64,000 bases of DNA from Renibacterium sp043789415 (GCF_043789415.1 NZ_JBDLLW010000001.1:1488001-1552000); one strand, 5' to 3'; positions 16,371 to 25,241 are shown, counted from the stretch's first letter. Notes: generated by a model from the sequence alone, not told the origin. Made by a program: numbers and translations.

Positions 16371-17432
16371 TTATTTCGAGCCTGCGTCAACGGCAGCGGC
16401 GAGCTGCGGGACGAATTTATCCAGCACCCAGGGGATGCTCAGCGGTGATGCAGCCGACATGGCGAGGTTGAGAGTCTTGTCCGGATCGGCGACCAGGGCA
16501 CCCTTTTTGATGGCGGGAACCTGGCTGAGCAGCGGATCCTTGACGATCGCTGCCTTGGCCCCAGCATCCGAGACCCAGCTGACGAAGACATCGGAGTTCA
16601 GTTCATTGGCTTTTTCCAGCGACCAGGGCAGGAAGAATTCCTTCGAGTTCTTCTCTGCAGCCTCAATCACGGGAGCTTGCTTGAGGCCCAGGCTGCTGAG
16701 GAACTTCGGCCGGTTATCCAAATCGGTGTAGACGCTCACGCCGTCGGCCTTGCCTGGTTCCAGATTGCCGGAGATGAAAGTCTTACCAGCCAGTTGCGGG
16801 AATTTTGCGGCCTCGTCTTTGAAGGTCTTATCGGTGTTGTCGATCAGTTCCTTCGCCTCGGCGGTCTTGCCCAGGGCCTGACCGATCAAGGTGGTGGAAT
16901 CCTGCCAGGAGGTGCCGAAGGCCTTGTCCGGGTAGGCGATCACGGGAGCGATCTTGGAGAGCTTGTCATAGTCCTCCTTGGTCAGCCCCGAATACGCGGC
17001 CAGGATGACATCGGGTGTGGTTTTAGCGATCTCGATGGAGTTGACCCCGTCGGCTTCTGAATAGATCTTCGGCGCCTTCTCGCTGCCCAGCGAAGCACCC
17101 AGCTTGTTCAGCGCTTCAGCCTTCCACGGCGTCAACCCCTGAGCGTCACCACCCCATTCCACCTTGGGCATGCCGACCGGCACCACGCCGAGGGCGAGAG
17201 CGACATCATCGTTCACCCAGGACACGGTAGCCACTCGCTGAGGCTGCTTCTCGATCGTGGTTTCACCAAAGACATGCTTGATGGTCACCGGGAACTGAGC
17301 ACTGGCGGAACTCGGCGCGGTGGTGTTGTCACCTGAAGCCACGCTTCCGGTGGAGCATGAGCTCAGGGCAAGGGCAGCGACTACGACGGCGGTCCCCAGA
17401 CCGAGGAGTCGATGGGTGCGAGAGAGTTTCAC
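16371..17432 (-). CDS. Iron-siderophore ABC transporter substrate-binding lipoprotein
   Basis: Lipid-anchored binding protein that captures ferric siderophores outside the membrane. The 353 residues begin with a lipoprotein signal ending LALSSCS (Cys26). The mature protein has the Fhu/FepB-like features TIKHVFGETTIEKQPQRVATVSWVNDD, then TPDVILAAYSGLTKEDYDKLSKIAPVIAYPDK, and SDVFVSWVSDAGA. The GTG start is the first codon after a short leader that contains an IdeR-type box. It is the first gene of the leftward operon binding protein-permease-permease-ATPase-reductase. No siderophore synthesis genes are seen, so the system may use foreign siderophores. Confidence 0.93.
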   Translation of the reverse strand: MKLSRTHRLLGLGTAVVVAALALSSCSTGSVASGDNTTAPSSASAQFPVTIKHVFGETTIEKQPQRVATVSWVNDDVALALGVVPVGMPKVEWGGDAQGLTPWKAEALNKLGASLGSEKAPKIYSEADGVNSIEIAKTTPDVILAAYSGLTKEDYDKLSKIAPVIAYPDKAFGTSWQDSTTLIGQALGKTAEAKELIDNTDKTFKDEAAKFPQLAGKTFISGNLEPGKADGVSVYTDLDNRPKFLSSLGLKQAPVIEAAEKNSKEFFLPWSLEKANELNSDVFVSWVSDAGAKAAIVKDPLLSQVPAIKKGALVADPDKTLNLAMSAASPLSIPWVLDKFVPQLAAAVDAGSK

Positions 17433-17445
17433 GGCAAGCTTTCTG

Positions 17446-17464
17446 TTAGGTAATCCAAACCTAA
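17446..17464 (-). promoter_or_regulatory. DtxR/IdeR iron box upstream of the siderophore operon
   Basis: TTAGGTAATCCAAACCTAA matches the 19-bp DtxR/IdeR consensus (TTAGGTTAGCCTAACCTAA) at 16 of 19 positions with intact 6-bp arms. It ends 14 bases before the binding-protein start, where a repressor would cover the promoter. This predicts repression by Fe2+-loaded IdeR/DtxR. Confidence 0.88.
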
Positions 17465-17532
17465 CTAAGGCTAGCGCAGTGCTCCCGAATAGAAAACAAA
17501 GATGTGCCCTAATTATTCAAATGTGGCAAAGG

Positions 17533-18033
17533 TTACTTTTCCTCGATCATGGTGGCCTCATCGCTGAGCGTCCACAGTTTCGGGTTCACACCGAGCAGGA
17601 CCTTTCGCAGCAGCTTGTCGAGCTGGACCGACTCGGCCGAGCTGAGCTGTTCGAAAACCAGCTGTCGAACATGCGCCACATGATCCGGTGCCACTTCCTG
17701 GAGAAGCTCGCGGCCCAGATTGGTGATGCTCGCTGTGGTTACCCGACCATCCTCCTCGTGGGCACTTCGTATCAGAAGCCCGCGCCTTTCAAGCTTGCTC
17801 ACCACATGGGAAAGCCGGGAAAGCGAAGCCATCGTCCGCGAGGCGAGTTCACTCATCGGCAGCTGCCCGTCGGGCACCTCACTCAATCCGACGAGGACGG
17901 TGTAGTCGAACAGAGTGAGCTTTGCTCGACGCAATAAAAGCGAATCGAATTCTCGCGGCAACGTCCAGAAGGTCGAGATGAGAGCCAACCAGGTACGACG
18001 CTCTTGGGTGGACAGCCATTCGACTTCATCCAT
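17533..18033 (-). CDS. MarR-family transcriptional regulator
   Basis: Dimeric winged-helix regulator of 166 residues. The DNA-binding part is clear: LTLFDYTVLVGLSEVPDGQLPMSELASRTMASLSRLSHVVSKLERRGLLIRSAHEEDGRVTTASITNLGRELL. The start at 18033 (MDEVEWLSTQERRTW) is chosen because MarR proteins begin about here; the frame is open for 59 more codons upstream, but that stretch overlaps the neighbouring gene and looks non-native. It lies 79 bases downstream of the glutathionyl-hydroquinone reductase, which it may regulate, and 68 bases before the iron box. Confidence 0.85.
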   Translation of the reverse strand: MDEVEWLSTQERRTWLALISTFWTLPREFDSLLLRRAKLTLFDYTVLVGLSEVPDGQLPMSELASRTMASLSRLSHVVSKLERRGLLIRSAHEEDGRVTTASITNLGRELLQEVAPDHVAHVRQLVFEQLSSAESVQLDKLLRKVLLGVNPKLWTLSDEATMIEEK

Positions 18034-18112
18034 TTCTTGATTCTTAACTTTCCGGCCCTCCAGTTCCACATTCTTCAATGCCACAACCCCCGCTGTTCGT
18101 TCTTCTATCAAT

Positions 18113-19162
18113 TCATCCCTCGCTCGCAGTTCGGGAGGGCGGCGTGCCTTGGCCAAAAGGACGACCACCGAGCGCCTCACGACCGTGCACGGTCGTCCAA
18201 CCGGCCTCATCCGGGCCTTGCGGCACGATCTGTGTGGGGTTCAGATCAGTGTGCACTATGTAGTAGTGCTGCTTGATCTGCTCAAAGTTGACCGTGTCGC
18301 CGAAGCCAGGTGTTTGAAATAAATCACGCGCATAGGCCCAGAGCACCGGCATCTCAGTGAGCTTCGAGCGATTGCATTTGAAATGCCCGTGATACACCGC
18401 ATCGAAGCGAACCAGGGTGGTGAAGAGCCGGATATCCGCTTCGGTAATCGTTTCACCCACGAGATATCGCTGTTTCTCGAGCCGCTCGCTAAGCCAGTCA
18501 AGAGCCGCGAAAAGCCGTTGATAGGCTTTATCATAAGCCTGCTGGGAACCCGCAAAACCGCAGCGATAGACCCCGTTGTTCACCTCGGTGAAGATTCGCC
18601 GGTTGACCTCATCGATCTCCGCGCGTAACTCCTCAGGGTAGAGCTGTGGGGCTCCTGGTCGATGAAACTCAGACCACTCCGTGCTGAAATCCAAGGTGAT
18701 CTGCGGAAAATTATTGGTCACTACCCCACCGGAAGGAATGTCCACAATAGCGGGCACCGTGATGCCGCGAGGGTAATCGGGAAAGCGGGCGAAGTAGGCC
18801 TGCTGCAAGCGCTCGATACCCAGCACAGGATCCTCGCCACCCGGATCAAGATCAAAAGTCCAACTGCGCGCATCGTGAGTCGGCCCGCAGATTCCCAAGG
18901 AAATCACGTCCTCCAAACCGAGCAAACGTCGCACTATGGTCGCGCGATGCGCCCAGGGGCAAGCTCGCGCAACCACCAGCCGATACCGCCCCAGTTCCAC
19001 TGGCCAACCGGTTTCACCCCGAGCTCCGGGCTCGCCGGCACGGGTGATTCTGTCTTCGATGTAATTGGTATCCCGAGTGAATTCCTCCCCAGCATGCACA
19101 TAAGCACCCTTAGTACTGTGCTGCGCGTCCGCGGCTGATTGTCTCCACCCCTCGTTTTGCAT
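18113..19162 (-). CDS. Glutathionyl-hydroquinone reductase-like protein (ECM4/YqjG family)
   Basis: Cytoplasmic GST-fold enzyme of 349 residues that reductively removes thiol adducts from hydroquinones. The N-terminal thioredoxin-like part carries CPWAH at 68-72, the catalytic-cysteine motif of the Xi class. The phrases YIEDRIT, TNNFPQITLDF and the C-terminal RFDAVYHGHFKCNR are typical of the family. Actinobacteria make mycothiol rather than glutathione, so the natural adduct here is likely a mycothiol conjugate; this is inference. The gene is divergent from the MFS exporter and upstream of MarR, suggesting a quinone or xenobiotic detoxification group. Confidence 0.88.
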   Translation of the reverse strand: MQNEGWRQSAADAQHSTKGAYVHAGEEFTRDTNYIEDRITRAGEPGARGETGWPVELGRYRLVVARACPWAHRATIVRRLLGLEDVISLGICGPTHDARSWTFDLDPGGEDPVLGIERLQQAYFARFPDYPRGITVPAIVDIPSGGVVTNNFPQITLDFSTEWSEFHRPGAPQLYPEELRAEIDEVNRRIFTEVNNGVYRCGFAGSQQAYDKAYQRLFAALDWLSERLEKQRYLVGETITEADIRLFTTLVRFDAVYHGHFKCNRSKLTEMPVLWAYARDLFQTPGFGDTVNFEQIKQHYYIVHTDLNPTQIVPQGPDEAGWTTVHGREALGGRPFGQGTPPSRTASEG

Positions 19163-19353
19163 CCTCTTAGCCTACGTGGCGGCTTCAACCCGCTAGCACA
19201 TCTGAGAGATAGACAACGATGCCATGCAACGTAAAAGACGATTTAAAGACGAACACGGTCCTCCACCCGGCAATTCTTGATCAGCTGGCGGCGAGCGAAG
19301 TAGTGCAATTCACTTCAAATTTAGTTGCCAAAGGCAAGTTAATTATGATTCAC

Positions 19354-19385
19354 TTGACAGTGAACGCTCATTCACCCCCTACGCT
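19354..19385 (+). promoter_or_regulatory. Promoter and TetR-type operator of the MFS-TetR operon
   Basis: TTGACA (19354-19359) is a perfect -35 box; TACGCT (19380-19385) is a possible -10, though the 20-base spacing is long. Between them GTGAACGCTCATTCAC (19360-19375) has GTGAA/TTCAC arms, a common TetR operator form. A repressor bound there would block the promoter. The TetR gene at the end of the same operon is the obvious candidate. Confidence 0.6.
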
Positions 19386-19395
19386 AGGACCTCCT

Positions 19396-21444
19396 GTGCC
19401 CGCGCATTTGCAAAGCACTAAGACCATCACCGCACGTCGGCCCACCTGGCTTATCGTCACCATTCTCTGTCTCTCCGGCACTGTCGTTTCGTTGCAGCAG
19501 ACCTTGATGATCCCGCTGCTCCCCGATTTTCCGAGGATTCTGCGCACCAGCCCCGACGATGTCTCCTGGCTGGTGACCGCGACCCTGCTCACCGCCGCGG
19601 TGGCAACGCCGATCGTCGCCCGAATGGCGGATATGTACGGCAAGCGACGAATGATGCTCGTCGCCATGGTGACCATGGTGATCGGCTCCATCATCTGCGC
19701 CGTCGGTGAGTCCTTCGGCTGGCTCGTCGTCGGCCGGGCTTTCCAAGGGCTCGCCGCCTCGCTCATCCCGGTGGGAATCTCGATTCTCCGCGATGAGTTG
19801 CCCAAGGAACGGGTGGCTTCCGCCGTCGCCTTGATGAGCGCCACGCTGGGCATCGGCGGCGCACTCGGGCTGCCCCTCTCCGGACTGATCTACCAGAACC
19901 TGGGCTGGGAAGCGATTTTCTGGCTCAGCACGGTAGTCGGCATCTTGCTGATCATCGGCGTGCTGGCCGTGGTCCCCGAATCGGAACTGCGCACTCACGG
20001 CCGCTTCGACTACCTCGGCGCGGTCTTGCTCTCGGTGGCGCTCACCACCCTGCTGCTGGGAATCTCCAAGGGCGGGCATTGGGGCTGGACGAGCGAGCCG
20101 GTCATCCTGCTCTTCGTCACCGCAGCGGTTTTCTTAGCCGCTTGGGTGCCCTATGAACTGCGGGTCAGCCAGCCGATGGTGGATCTGCGTACTTCAGCGC
20201 GCCGCCCTGTACTGCTGACCAATATCGCCTCGTTGCTGGTCGGCTTCTCGATGTATGCGAATATGCTCGCAACCACCCAGTTGCTGCAATTGCCAGAAGG
20301 CAGCGGCTTCGGTTTCGGATTAGCGGTCACCGTGGCTGGTTTGTGCATGGTGCCTTCGGGCTTGGCGATGGTGGCCTTTGCGCCGATCTCCGCGGGGCTG
20401 ACCAAACGTTTCGGCGCTAAGACGACGCTGATCATCGGAGTCAGCGTGCTGGCGCTGTCCTATGTGGCCAGAGTCTTCCTGACCGGGGAGGTGTGGATGG
20501 TCATCTTGGGTGCCACCGCGGTCAGCGTGGGTACGGCGATCGCCTATGCCGCTATGCCGACCCTCATTATGCGGGCGGTGCCGATCACCGAGACAGCTTC
20601 GGCGAACGGCCTCAACTCTCTGCTCCGCGCGGTGGGCACCTCAACCGCGAGCGCCGTCATCGCCGCGATCCTGACCGGCCTCGTCACTCAGCACGGCGGG
20701 GTCTCGATGCCGACACTGAACGCCTTCACCACGGTATTCTGGTTGGCCGCGATCGCTGCCCTGGCAGCCATCGCCGTCGCGGTCTTCATTCCGGCGGCAA
20801 AGGCCCTGAGCACCGCAACCGGTGCGCTCAAGGTGATTCCAGGCGCTGAGACTCCGCTGAAATCCAGCACAGGAGCACTCCCCACTGTCGCCGGGGAAAC
20901 CGAGTTGCAAATGGCTGATGACGAAATCGTGGTGCGCGGCATCGTGGTCGGCCCCGCTGGCAGAGCGGTGCGCAATGCCGTGGTGACGGCGCTCGATCTG
21001 GACGGCGGTCCGGCCGATTGGTGCCGCGCCGACAATGACGGCAAATACACCTTGGTCCTGCCGGGACCCGGTCATTACCTAGTGATTTCCGCTGCGGAAG
21101 GTTGGGCCCCGACGTCGCAAGTCGCCGATTTCAGCGCCGGCGAGCGTGATCGAACGATCCGGCTTTCCGAACGCCTAGCCCTCAGTGGCACAGTGCGCTC
21201 TGCCACCTTGCCACTGCCACAGGCGCTGGTCACCCTGACCAGGCCGACCGGTGAATTCGTCGACTCGGCGAGGACCGACGCCGAGGGCAATTATGAGATG
21301 CCGCTGCCGCAGACCGGCCGCTATATTCTCACCGCTCTGGCGTCCGGCGCTTCACTGGCAGCTAGCCGGCAGGTTCTGTTGACTTCGCAATCCTCGGTGG
21401 TGGATTTCGATGAGCTGCCCTCGGCAGAGCTGGTCGGATCATGA
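19396..21444 (+). CDS. MFS drug exporter (DHA2/EmrB-like) fused to a C-terminal carboxypeptidase-regulatory-like domain
   Basis: Membrane exporter of about 682 residues. The first 480 or so contain about 14 membrane segments with DHA2 signatures (VSLQQTLMIPLLPDFPRILRTSPDDVSWLVTATLLTAAVATPIVARMADMYGKRRMMLV). The last 180-190 residues are soluble and hold two beta-sandwich modules of the CarboxypepD_reg type (VVRGIVVGPAGRAVRNAVVTALD... and LSGTVRSATLPLPQALVTLTRPTGEFVDSARTDAEGNYEMPLP). Such fusions occur in other actinobacteria. GTG 19396 is preferred because the promoter and operator lie just upstream; ATG 19345 is in frame but would place the operator inside the gene. The stop overlaps the tetR start by 4 bases. 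Confidence 0.85.
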   Translation: MPAHLQSTKTITARRPTWLIVTILCLSGTVVSLQQTLMIPLLPDFPRILRTSPDDVSWLVTATLLTAAVATPIVARMADMYGKRRMMLVAMVTMVIGSIICAVGESFGWLVVGRAFQGLAASLIPVGISILRDELPKERVASAVALMSATLGIGGALGLPLSGLIYQNLGWEAIFWLSTVVGILLIIGVLAVVPESELRTHGRFDYLGAVLLSVALTTLLLGISKGGHWGWTSEPVILLFVTAAVFLAAWVPYELRVSQPMVDLRTSARRPVLLTNIASLLVGFSMYANMLATTQLLQLPEGSGFGFGLAVTVAGLCMVPSGLAMVAFAPISAGLTKRFGAKTTLIIGVSVLALSYVARVFLTGEVWMVILGATAVSVGTAIAYAAMPTLIMRAVPITETASANGLNSLLRAVGTSTASAVIAAILTGLVTQHGGVSMPTLNAFTTVFWLAAIAALAAIAVAVFIPAAKALSTATGALKVIPGAETPLKSSTGALPTVAGETELQMADDEIVVRGIVVGPAGRAVRNAVVTALDLDGGPADWCRADNDGKYTLVLPGPGHYLVISAAEGWAPTSQVADFSAGERDRTIRLSERLALSGTVRSATLPLPQALVTLTRPTGEFVDSARTDAEGNYEMPLPQTGRYILTALASGASLAASRQVLLTSQSSVVDFDELPSAELVGS

Positions 21445-21950
21445 ATGCCCGGGATGCCATTATTAGCGCCGCTCAGCAGCTCTTCGGCGAACAAGGCTAT
21501 ACCGCAGTGACCATCAAGGAGGTGGCGGCTAAAGCCGGTTATTCCCCCGCCATGGTGATGAAAACCATGGGCAGTAAAGCCCTGCTCTACGCCGCTGCAA
21601 CACCCGCCGCGCCGAGCTATGAGAACTGGTCCGGAGAGCCTTTGGGGTTTCATCTGGCACGGCGCCTTGTGGAACGTCGTGAAGCCCAACACGCGGAGCC
21701 CTGGGCGATGGCAGCGATCCGGGTGCATGACGCCCCGGATAAGGAGGAAGCTCGGCGGGAAGTGCGCACCCAATACCTGGCACGGCTACGCGAGATTCTC
21801 GGCGTCCACCACCAGAAGGCAGAACTGGTGATGAGCCTGCTGATCGGTTTCGGAACCGGCATGAGGGGCCTCGGGCTGTTCTCCGAGGTTCCGCCCGAGG
21901 AGCTCATCCAGCAATACGGCGCTTTGCTTCAGCAGGTCATCGATAGTTGA
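21441..21950 (+). CDS. TetR-family transcriptional repressor
   Basis: Repressor of 169 residues with the N-terminal helix-turn-helix AIISAAQQLFGEQGYTAVTIKEVAAKAGYSPAMVMKTMGSKALLYA (residues 6-51) and a short ligand-binding half. It starts 4 bases inside the exporter gene (ATGA overlap), so it is translationally coupled to it. It most likely represses its own operon through the palindrome at 19360-19375. At 169 residues it is shorter than the family average of about 200. Confidence 0.9.
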   Translation: MNARDAIISAAQQLFGEQGYTAVTIKEVAAKAGYSPAMVMKTMGSKALLYAAATPAAPSYENWSGEPLGFHLARRLVERREAQHAEPWAMAAIRVHDAPDKEEARREVRTQYLARLREILGVHHQKAELVMSLLIGFGTGMRGLGLFSEVPPEELIQQYGALLQQVIDS

Positions 21951-21953
21951 AGG

Positions 21954-21994
21954 CCTTCGGCTCAGCAGCCAGAACTGGACGGCTGAGCCGAAGG
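21954..21994. terminator. Bidirectional terminator between tetR and the dienelactone hydrolase
   Basis: CCTTCGGCTCAGC (21954-21966) and GCTGAGCCGAAGG (21982-21994) are perfect 13-bp inverted copies with a 15-base loop, sitting between two convergent genes. There is no long T-run, as often in high-GC genomes. Confidence 0.7.
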
Positions 21995-22013
21995 TCTCGC
22001 TTGATCCCCTGAG

Positions 22014-22751
22014 CTATGCCTGAAGCTTGGTTGCCAGGAATTCCAAAGTCTTGGCCCAGGAATCCTCTGCGGCTTCCGGCCGGTAGACCCACTGGTTGGA
22101 GTCATTGAAGAAGGCATGACCGGTCTCTGGATAGACGACGGCGGTGAAATCCACACCGGCCTCCGCCATGTCTTGCTCCAACTGCGGTAATTTAACCATC
22201 AGTGGCTCATCGGTGGAGCCATAGAATGCCAGCACGGGGGCAGTGATGTTCTTCAATTCCGCGACCTTGAAATCAGCGTGACCGTAGAAAGGGACCGCTG
22301 CGGCCAGCCGAGGTTCGTGAACCGCGAGCGAGAAGGCATAGGTGCCACCGAAGCAGAATCCGGTGATAGCGACCTTCTCGGCCCTGGCCGCCAGGTAATC
22401 GAAACAGACTTTCACTCGTTCTAGGGTTTTAGCGGCAAATTCCTCGGAACGTATCGGAGCCAGCAGCTCTCGGAGCATCGGCTGCGCGGCGGCCTTCTTT
22501 TCCTGACTGATCGAAGGATCGAAAAGCAGGGCTTGAACCTCCTCCGCTCTTTCCGGGGAAAGGCCTGCATCTGAGAGCAGATCAGGAGCCAGCACTAGGT
22601 AGCCTTCCGCGGCAAATCTATCGGCGACATCCTTGGTGTGCGGAACCAGGCCCCACACTTCGTGAATCACGATGAGTGCGCCCTGAGGGGTGCCGGAAGG
22701 CTCGACGAGATATGCGGATAATTCGTTGTCCAGGGTAATCATTTCAGCCAT
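22014..22751 (-). CDS. Dienelactone hydrolase family protein
   Basis: Cytoplasmic alpha/beta hydrolase of 245 residues. The DLH triad is visible: Cys133 in GFCFGG, Asp181 in YGSTDEP and His212 in TGHAFFND, with Glu31 in HEVWG as in dienelactone hydrolases. The true substrate is uncertain because the family includes many general esterases; no aromatic-degradation genes adjoin. ATG 22751 is listed; ATG 22742 is an alternative. Confidence 0.88.
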   Translation of the reverse strand: MAEMITLDNELSAYLVEPSGTPQGALIVIHEVWGLVPHTKDVADRFAAEGYLVLAPDLLSDAGLSPERAEEVQALLFDPSISQEKKAAAQPMLRELLAPIRSEEFAAKTLERVKVCFDYLAARAEKVAITGFCFGGTYAFSLAVHEPRLAAAVPFYGHADFKVAELKNITAPVLAFYGSTDEPLMVKLPQLEQDMAEAGVDFTAVVYPETGHAFFNDSNQWVYRPEAAEDSWAKTLEFLATKLQA

Positions 22752-22931
22752 TCTCCGATCTTCGCACCAAACACTGGAAAACAGCTATGTCTTGAGGAAT
22801 CGAGAAGTCAGTGTCGCTGCTGCGCGGAAATCTCACGGTTGTTCACCGGCTGAAAACCTCCAACAAAAATAGATTCAGTTGAGTTGCTCGTGTCCGAAGT
22901 CAAGAGCCCGGGATTAGGGCAGACTTGAGCT

Positions 22932-23582
22932 GTGCCTCGACCCAGTACTCAAATCGCACAACGTCAGCGCCTGCTCAATGCTGCGAAGACGGTCGCCGTG
23001 CGCGAGGGGGCAACCGGGACCACACTGCGAGCCATCGCCGCCGAAGCCGAGATGGAGCCTTCGGCGGCGCTCTATTACTTCCCCAATCTGAATGCGCTGA
23101 TCCGCGATCTGCAAAGCGCCACGGCCAGCGAATTCATCAGTCGGCTGGAAGCAGCCATGGCGAAACCCCACGGATCAGCGAGCGCCAAATTAGCCGCCTT
23201 GATCTATACCGGAGTCACCGGCGGACTCGATGACGATCTATCCATCGTGCTCTATGAATTCTGGAGTATGAGCATCCGCGATCCGGAGATGAAGGTCGTC
23301 GAGGACAGTCTGACCGAGAAGCAGGAATCCTTATATCTGGCGGTGATCGAGGAAGGCCTTGCTACGGGGGAGTTCCGAACCATCATTCCGGCCCAGGAGC
23401 TGGCTCATCTGCTGCTCGGCATTGAAGATGGCCTGGTGATGACGATTCTGTCCAGGACCGTCGACGCTCTGGACACCGTGCGGCAAATAGCTCTCATCGC
23501 GGAGGCCGTGCTGAATTGCAAGCTGCCCACCGAGGACTATCTGGCGGGAGAGTTCTGCCCGCGAAGCTCAGCGAAAATTTGA
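22932..23582 (+). CDS. TetR-family transcriptional regulator
   Basis: 216-residue regulator starting with GTG. The helix-turn-helix QRLLNAAKTVAVREGATGTTLRAIAAEAEMEPSAALYYFPNLNALIRDL occupies residues 12-60, followed by a helical ligand-binding domain with the TetR_C-like phrase ALIYTGVTGGLDDDLSIVLYEFWSMSIRDPEM. It is convergent with the thioesterase, overlapping it by 15 bases at the 3' ends. The target is unknown. Confidence 0.88.
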   Translation: MPRPSTQIAQRQRLLNAAKTVAVREGATGTTLRAIAAEAEMEPSAALYYFPNLNALIRDLQSATASEFISRLEAAMAKPHGSASAKLAALIYTGVTGGLDDDLSIVLYEFWSMSIRDPEMKVVEDSLTEKQESLYLAVIEEGLATGEFRTIIPAQELAHLLLGIEDGLVMTILSRTVDALDTVRQIALIAEAVLNCKLPTEDYLAGEFCPRSSAKI

Positions 23583-24023
23583 GTCTTCCAGCAAGCCGGA
23601 CAGCATTTGTTTCTTCTCCGGGCTGAGCCGGATCAGGCGTTGCGCCGGCTCATCGAAAAGCGCCAACGTGGTCTCCGCAATAACGCATTTCACCCCGCTG
23701 ACGGCGTCATAGATGGCGTAGCCGATCGTGAAGCTGGCTCCCTTCACATCACTGACCCAGATCTCGACTTTGGCCGACAGATTCCGGTAGTGCAGGGGTG
23801 AGAGGTACTTGATCCGATGCTCCACCACCAGGGCCTGGATGCCCTCGGGCAGATCAGCGAAGATCGGTTGTTCGACCTCGATGCCGGGCAGGCCAGTGCC
23901 CGCCGGAGGGCCGAATGCGTGGACCCGGGCTTCTTCCAGAATGCGCACGATCTCAACGTTGTTGATATGCCCGTAGGCATCCATATCGCCCCATCGCATG
24001 GGGATCCGAAGGCTAAGACTCAT
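23568..24023 (-). CDS. Acyl-CoA thioesterase (4HBT hotdog fold)
   Basis: Cytoplasmic hotdog enzyme of 151 residues that hydrolyses acyl-CoA thioesters. The diagnostic stretch is MRWGDMDAYGHINNVEIVRILEEARV (residues 8-33), containing the catalytic Asp and the HINN turn; the rest fits the YbgC/FadM-like fold. The acyl specificity cannot be deduced. It lies 96 bases downstream of an alcohol dehydrogenase on the same strand and overlaps the tail of the convergent TetR gene. Confidence 0.88.
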   Translation of the reverse strand: MSLSLRIPMRWGDMDAYGHINNVEIVRILEEARVHAFGPPAGTGLPGIEVEQPIFADLPEGIQALVVEHRIKYLSPLHYRNLSAKVEIWVSDVKGASFTIGYAIYDAVSGVKCVIAETTLALFDEPAQRLIRLSPEKKQMLSGLLEDSNFR

Positions 24024-24119
24024 GCTCTCAGCCTATGTCGAAGCAGCGGATCGATGCGCCAGCAGGAGTTGGTAGCTCCCCGAGGGATACAGCGGCTGCT
24101 CGGTCTGCATCACAACAAC

Positions 24120-25241
24120 TCACTCCCCGGGGATGAAAAGCCTGCGAACCACCGCGCCTGAGGCCAATGCGTCCAGGCTCTCGTTGATCTCGCTCAAAGC
24201 CTTGGTATCGGTGTGCAGCAGCTCGATCGGCAACCGACCCTCCCGCCAAAAACCCAGGTACCGCGGCACATCGCGCTCCGGCACGGCATCCCCCATATAG
24301 GAACCGAGAAGCCGCTTCCCCACCCCGGCGAATTGCAACGCCTGAACCGAGAGTTGCTGATCAGGGGCGGGCAACCCCACCGAGACCAGCGCCCCTCCTC
24401 TGGACAGCAGCCCTAAGCAGCTCTCCATCACCCGGGCGCTACCGACGGCTTCGATGGCCAGATCGACACCGCCGTCACAATGCTCCGCCACGAGTGCGGC
24501 GGCCTCGGTCGGATGAGCCACCAGCGCAGCGCCACAGCGCTGAGCAAGCTCTCTTTTGGATTCCAGTGGATCGATGGCGATCACGGTGGTCCCCGGGACC
24601 ATCGCCGCCGCCATCACGGCAGCCAATCCCACCGCTCCGAGACCGAAGACGATCACCGATTGCCCGGCCTGTAAATCGGCGGTATTGAAGACGGCGCCCA
24701 TCCCGGTCAGGGCGGCGCAGCCGAAGAGCGCGGCGATCTCGGCCGGAACGTCATCGTCCACCGGCACCACCGACTCTCGGGCCACCACGGCGTACTCAGC
24801 GAAAGCCGATACTCCCAGATGGTGATTGACCCGTTCTTGCTGAGCTGAGCGCAGCAAAGCCTCTCCGTGCAGCAGGTCACCGCTGCCATTGCTTTCGGCG
24901 CCTCGGTAACACAGTGCAGGCCTTCCGGCGGTGCAGGCCCGGCAAGCGCCGCAGGCCGGCACAAAGACCGTGACTACTCGCTGACCTTCGTGCAGATCGT
25001 GCACCCCGGCCCCGGTCTCCACAACGATACCCGCGGCCTCGTGCCCCAGCGCCATCGGCAAGGGCCTAGGTCGGGAGCCATTCACCACCGAGAGATCGGA
25101 ATGGCACAAGCTGGCCCGCTCGATGCGGATCAGAATCTCTCCGGCCCGAGGATGCGGCACCTCCAGCTCCTCAAGGATCAGAGGCTGGCTCTGCGCATAG
25201 GGCTGACCTGCGTCAGATCGGTGTAGAACTGCAGCTCGCAT
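24120..25241 (-). CDS. Zinc-dependent alcohol dehydrogenase (class III-like MDR)
   Basis: Cytoplasmic oxidoreductase of 373 residues. It shows ASLCHSDLSVVNG (catalytic zinc Cys and His), GHEAAGIVVETG, a four-cysteine structural zinc loop ACGACRACTAGRPALC and the Rossmann motif VIVFGLGAVGLAAVMAAAM. This layout is that of long-chain zinc alcohol dehydrogenases, including mycothiol-dependent formaldehyde dehydrogenases, but I cannot assign that function. ATG 25241 is chosen because AGGAGGAAGAG lies just upstream and MRAAVLHRSD is a normal N terminus. Confidence 0.88.
   Translation of the reverse strand: MRAAVLHRSDAGQPYAQSQPLILEELEVPHPRAGEILIRIERASLCHSDLSVVNGSRPRPLPMALGHEAAGIVVETGAGVHDLHEGQRVVTVFVPACGACRACTAGRPALCYRGAESNGSGDLLHGEALLRSAQQERVNHHLGVSAFAEYAVVARESVVPVDDDVPAEIAALFGCAALTGMGAVFNTADLQAGQSVIVFGLGAVGLAAVMAAAMVPGTTVIAIDPLESKRELAQRCGAALVAHPTEAAALVAEHCDGGVDLAIEAVGSARVMESCLGLLSRGGALVSVGLPAPDQQLSVQALQFAGVGKRLLGSYMGDAVPERDVPRYLGFWREGRLPIELLHTDTKALSEINESLDALASGAVVRRLFIPGE

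Noticed and set aside
19384..20079. Two overlapping minus-strand frames inside the MFS exporter
   Set aside because: Low-complexity shadow sequence with no family features.
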